A DNA stretch of 64,000 bases from Niallia circulans (GTDB lineage: Bacteria > Bacillota > Bacilli > Bacillales > Cytobacillaceae). Every line of letters begins with the position of its first letter. The first letter of the stretch is position 1. The stretch spans positions 2,518,001-2,582,000 of the forward strand of contig NZ_RIBP01000004.1 of the NCBI RefSeq assembly GCF_007273535.1, written 5' to 3'. Shown in pieces: positions 62,789 through 64,000 of the stretch. Made by a program: the position numbers and the translations under genes. The notes beneath the pieces were generated by a model. That model did no database searches. It was not told the DNA's origin and saw nothing but the letters and a program-made list of their open reading frames with translations.

Positions 62789-63346
62789 TTAAGCCTCCAT
62801 AAGACCATCTGTCTGGTCTATCGTTGAGCGCATTGTGTATAGTGTAAAAACATCCTTAGGAACTTCAAATAATTCGTAGCTGACTCCTGTTTCTTCCTTG
62901 AGTTTTTCTACAATTGTTTTTCTTGTTTCATTGGCATGGACGGCATAAGGGAGCTTTTCTGCTGCTTTAATAGAACGAAGATTATGCTCTCTTATACGCA
63001 TTAAGATACTGTTAATATTTAATTCAAAGAAAGCTTCTGAAAAAAACAGTTCCTTGGCAATTTTATTGTATCCTTTTCCGTGATATGGCTTGCCAATCCA
63101 GGTTCCTAAAAAACCGATTCCGTCTTGTATATCATACAGATTGATCGTTCCAATCGGGTTATGCCATTCATCAAGAATGGTGCGAGAAATTAGTTCTCCT
63201 TTTTCTTCCGCTTCAATTGTTTGTTTTGTGACAAACAAATATTCTTCATAAGATGCTGCCTTTTGGCGAACAAATGGAAACACATCTGAATGCTTCATTA
63301 ATTCATAAAGAACAGCACAATCTTCCAATTCACGTTTTTTCAGCAT
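62789..63346 (-). CDS. GNAT family acetyltransferase (RimJ/RimL-like)
   Basis: This 185-aa protein belongs to the RimJ/RimL type of GNAT: a first strand MLKKRELEDCAVLYELMKH, GTINLYDIQDGIGFLGTWIGKPYHGKGYNKIAKEL with the acetyl-CoA loop, and INSILMRIREHNLRSIKAAEKL. The substrate is unknown. ATG 63346 is preceded by AAGGAGG. Upstream, three stacked hairpins in the leader suggest RNA-level control. Confidence 0.88.
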   Translation of the reverse strand: MLKKRELEDCAVLYELMKHSDVFPFVRQKAASYEEYLFVTKQTIEAEEKGELISRTILDEWHNPIGTINLYDIQDGIGFLGTWIGKPYHGKGYNKIAKELFFSEAFFELNINSILMRIREHNLRSIKAAEKLPYAVHANETRKTIVEKLKEETGVSYELFEVPKDVFTLYTMRSTIDQTDGLMEA

Positions 63347-63368
63347 AAAAATACCCTCCTTATACATG

Positions 63369-63507
63369 AGGGCAGAAAACAGAAGAATGACAAATACCGC
63401 TCCGCCCTCGAAATTTTTTATCAACTTGTAACTTGTAAAAAATTTCGGGGTGGGAATCGAACCCACTAGAACCGTAAAGGTGGCGCACCATTTGCCTTCC
63501 CTATATT
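63369..63507 (-). promoter_or_regulatory. Structured leader RNA upstream of GNAT gene
   Basis: Read on the minus strand, four helices line up. They are GGTG-CGC-CACC (63487-63477), a T-arm look-alike GTGGG-TTCGATT-CCCAC (63467-63451), CGAAATTTTTTA with TAAAAAATTTCG (12 bp, 63448-63437 and 63421-63410), and GAGGGCGGA (63410-63402) with TCTGCCCTC. The last sits just before the ribosome site. It resembles a riboregulator, but no known class was recognised. Confidence 0.55.
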
Positions 63508-63604
63508 TTATTTATTGTTTTCCTGCAATAATGTCGAACTGCTTCTATTGTACAAAAAAAGTTTTAAAATTCCTATAGGTAAATGTAAGGTTATTGTAAA
63601 GTCT

Positions 63605-64000
63605 TTATTTATTTTTTTTGCGGATTTGCAGAAGTATATACGCACCAAGCAATAAGACTGCTGCAATGATAATTGGTGTGATGTATGGCTTAGCATATGT
63701 CTCAATATTCTCCCAATGGTCGCCAAGTCTCATTCCCAGCAATAAAAACAAAACGGTCCATGGGATGATGGCTGCAGTTGTATATAACGTAAACTGCCCA
63801 ATCGGCATTCTCGCAAGACCGGCCGGTATGGAAATAGCATGTCTAACTACAGGGATAAACCGGGCAAGGAAAATCATGCCTGTTCCGTACTTAAGAAACC
63901 ATTTTTCAGAAGCATCAACATGAGAGCTTTTGATTAAAATATACTTTCCATATTTGTCGATAAAAGGTCTTCCACCGTAAAGAGCGATCCAATATAAAAA
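63605..64000 (-). CDS. DedA family membrane protein, 5' end cut by window
   Basis: The frame is open to the right edge, so at least the first third of the gene is missing (131 residues present). The visible part has YILIKSSHVDASEKWFLKYGTG, the conserved FLARFIPVVRHAISIPAGLARM motif and two later helices, as in DedA/VTT proteins, now known as phospholipid flippases or scramblases. The C-terminus ends in a basic tail (QIRKKNK). Confidence 0.9.
   Translation of the reverse strand, partial: FLYWIALYGGRPFIDKYGKYILIKSSHVDASEKWFLKYGTGMIFLARFIPVVRHAISIPAGLARMPIGQFTLYTTAAIIPWTVLFLLLGMRLGDHWENIETYAKPYITPIIIAAVLLLGAYILLQIRKKNK

Noticed and set aside
63425..63510. Possible tRNA gene on the minus strand
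   Set aside because: Only the T-arm matches. No acceptor stem, anticodon arm or CCA pairing could be found, and the 3' side pairs with downstream sequence instead.

Overview
The window is a contiguous piece of chromosome from a low-GC, endospore-forming member of the Bacillaceae. No rRNA or tRNA gene, CRISPR array or intact insertion sequence was seen. The assignment rests on very close matches to Bacillus families (MntR, ThyA of 264 aa, DfrA, BrxA, YpjP, YpmR/YpmS, YozD, YozE, Spo0M, YodJ, CtpA), on AGGAGG-type ribosome binding sites with frequent TTG/GTG starts, and on sporulation-linked genes (Spo0M, spore-type small heat-shock proteins, a KinB-like kinase). Species cannot be fixed from this sequence; much of the right half resembles the yp../yod.. 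region of Bacillus subtilis.

Layout. 1-10.5 kb: end of an aromatic-acid exporter, topB, mntR, an AIM24-type protein, metA, fhs, glutathione peroxidase, type II pantothenate kinase, a MerR-like coiled-coil protein. 10.8-14.8 kb: a two-gene unit made of a 1027-aa GNAT/beta-domain protein and an amidohydrolase. 15-21.3 kb: ypgQ, an ABC-F translation factor, cvfC, YrhK, brxA, ypiP, ypjP. 21.3-32.2 kb: a Ter-type stress cluster in three transcription units: terD-terC; aldolase-PRTase/TRSP-PRTase/PELOTA-HAD; yceG-telA-terD-terD. 32.3-46.7 kb: a secreted lethal-factor-like metallopeptidase, thyA-dfrA, hemolysin III, ilvA, degV, an orphan histidine kinase, ypmR-ypmS, a DUF4397 protein, an rsgA paralogue behind a leader-peptide attenuator, msrA-msrB, an SGNH hydrolase. 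46.8-55.5 kb: yozE, yodN, yozD, spo0M, deoD, yodJ, ctpA, a COG0523 GTPase. 55.9-64 kb: a CAP-domain secreted protein, two GNATs, two sHsp proteins, HD-GYP, MATE, MscS and DedA.

Regulation is the most striking theme. Four sites match the SigW-type ECF promoter TGAAAC-N16-CGTA exactly and a fifth has N17. They lie before the AIM24 gene, the terD-terC unit, the yceG unit, a tubby-like gene and spo0M. Much of the window therefore looks like an envelope-stress regulon. Two RNA-level candidates stand out: the leader peptide with competing helices in front of the second rsgA, and a multi-hairpin leader containing a tRNA T-arm look-alike in front of a GNAT gene at 63.4 kb. Neither could be assigned to a known RNA family by reading alone.

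The genes are mostly vertical core genes separated by compact, often bidirectional, terminators. Several small proteins (41, 50, 52 and 56 aa) sit in the gaps and are included.
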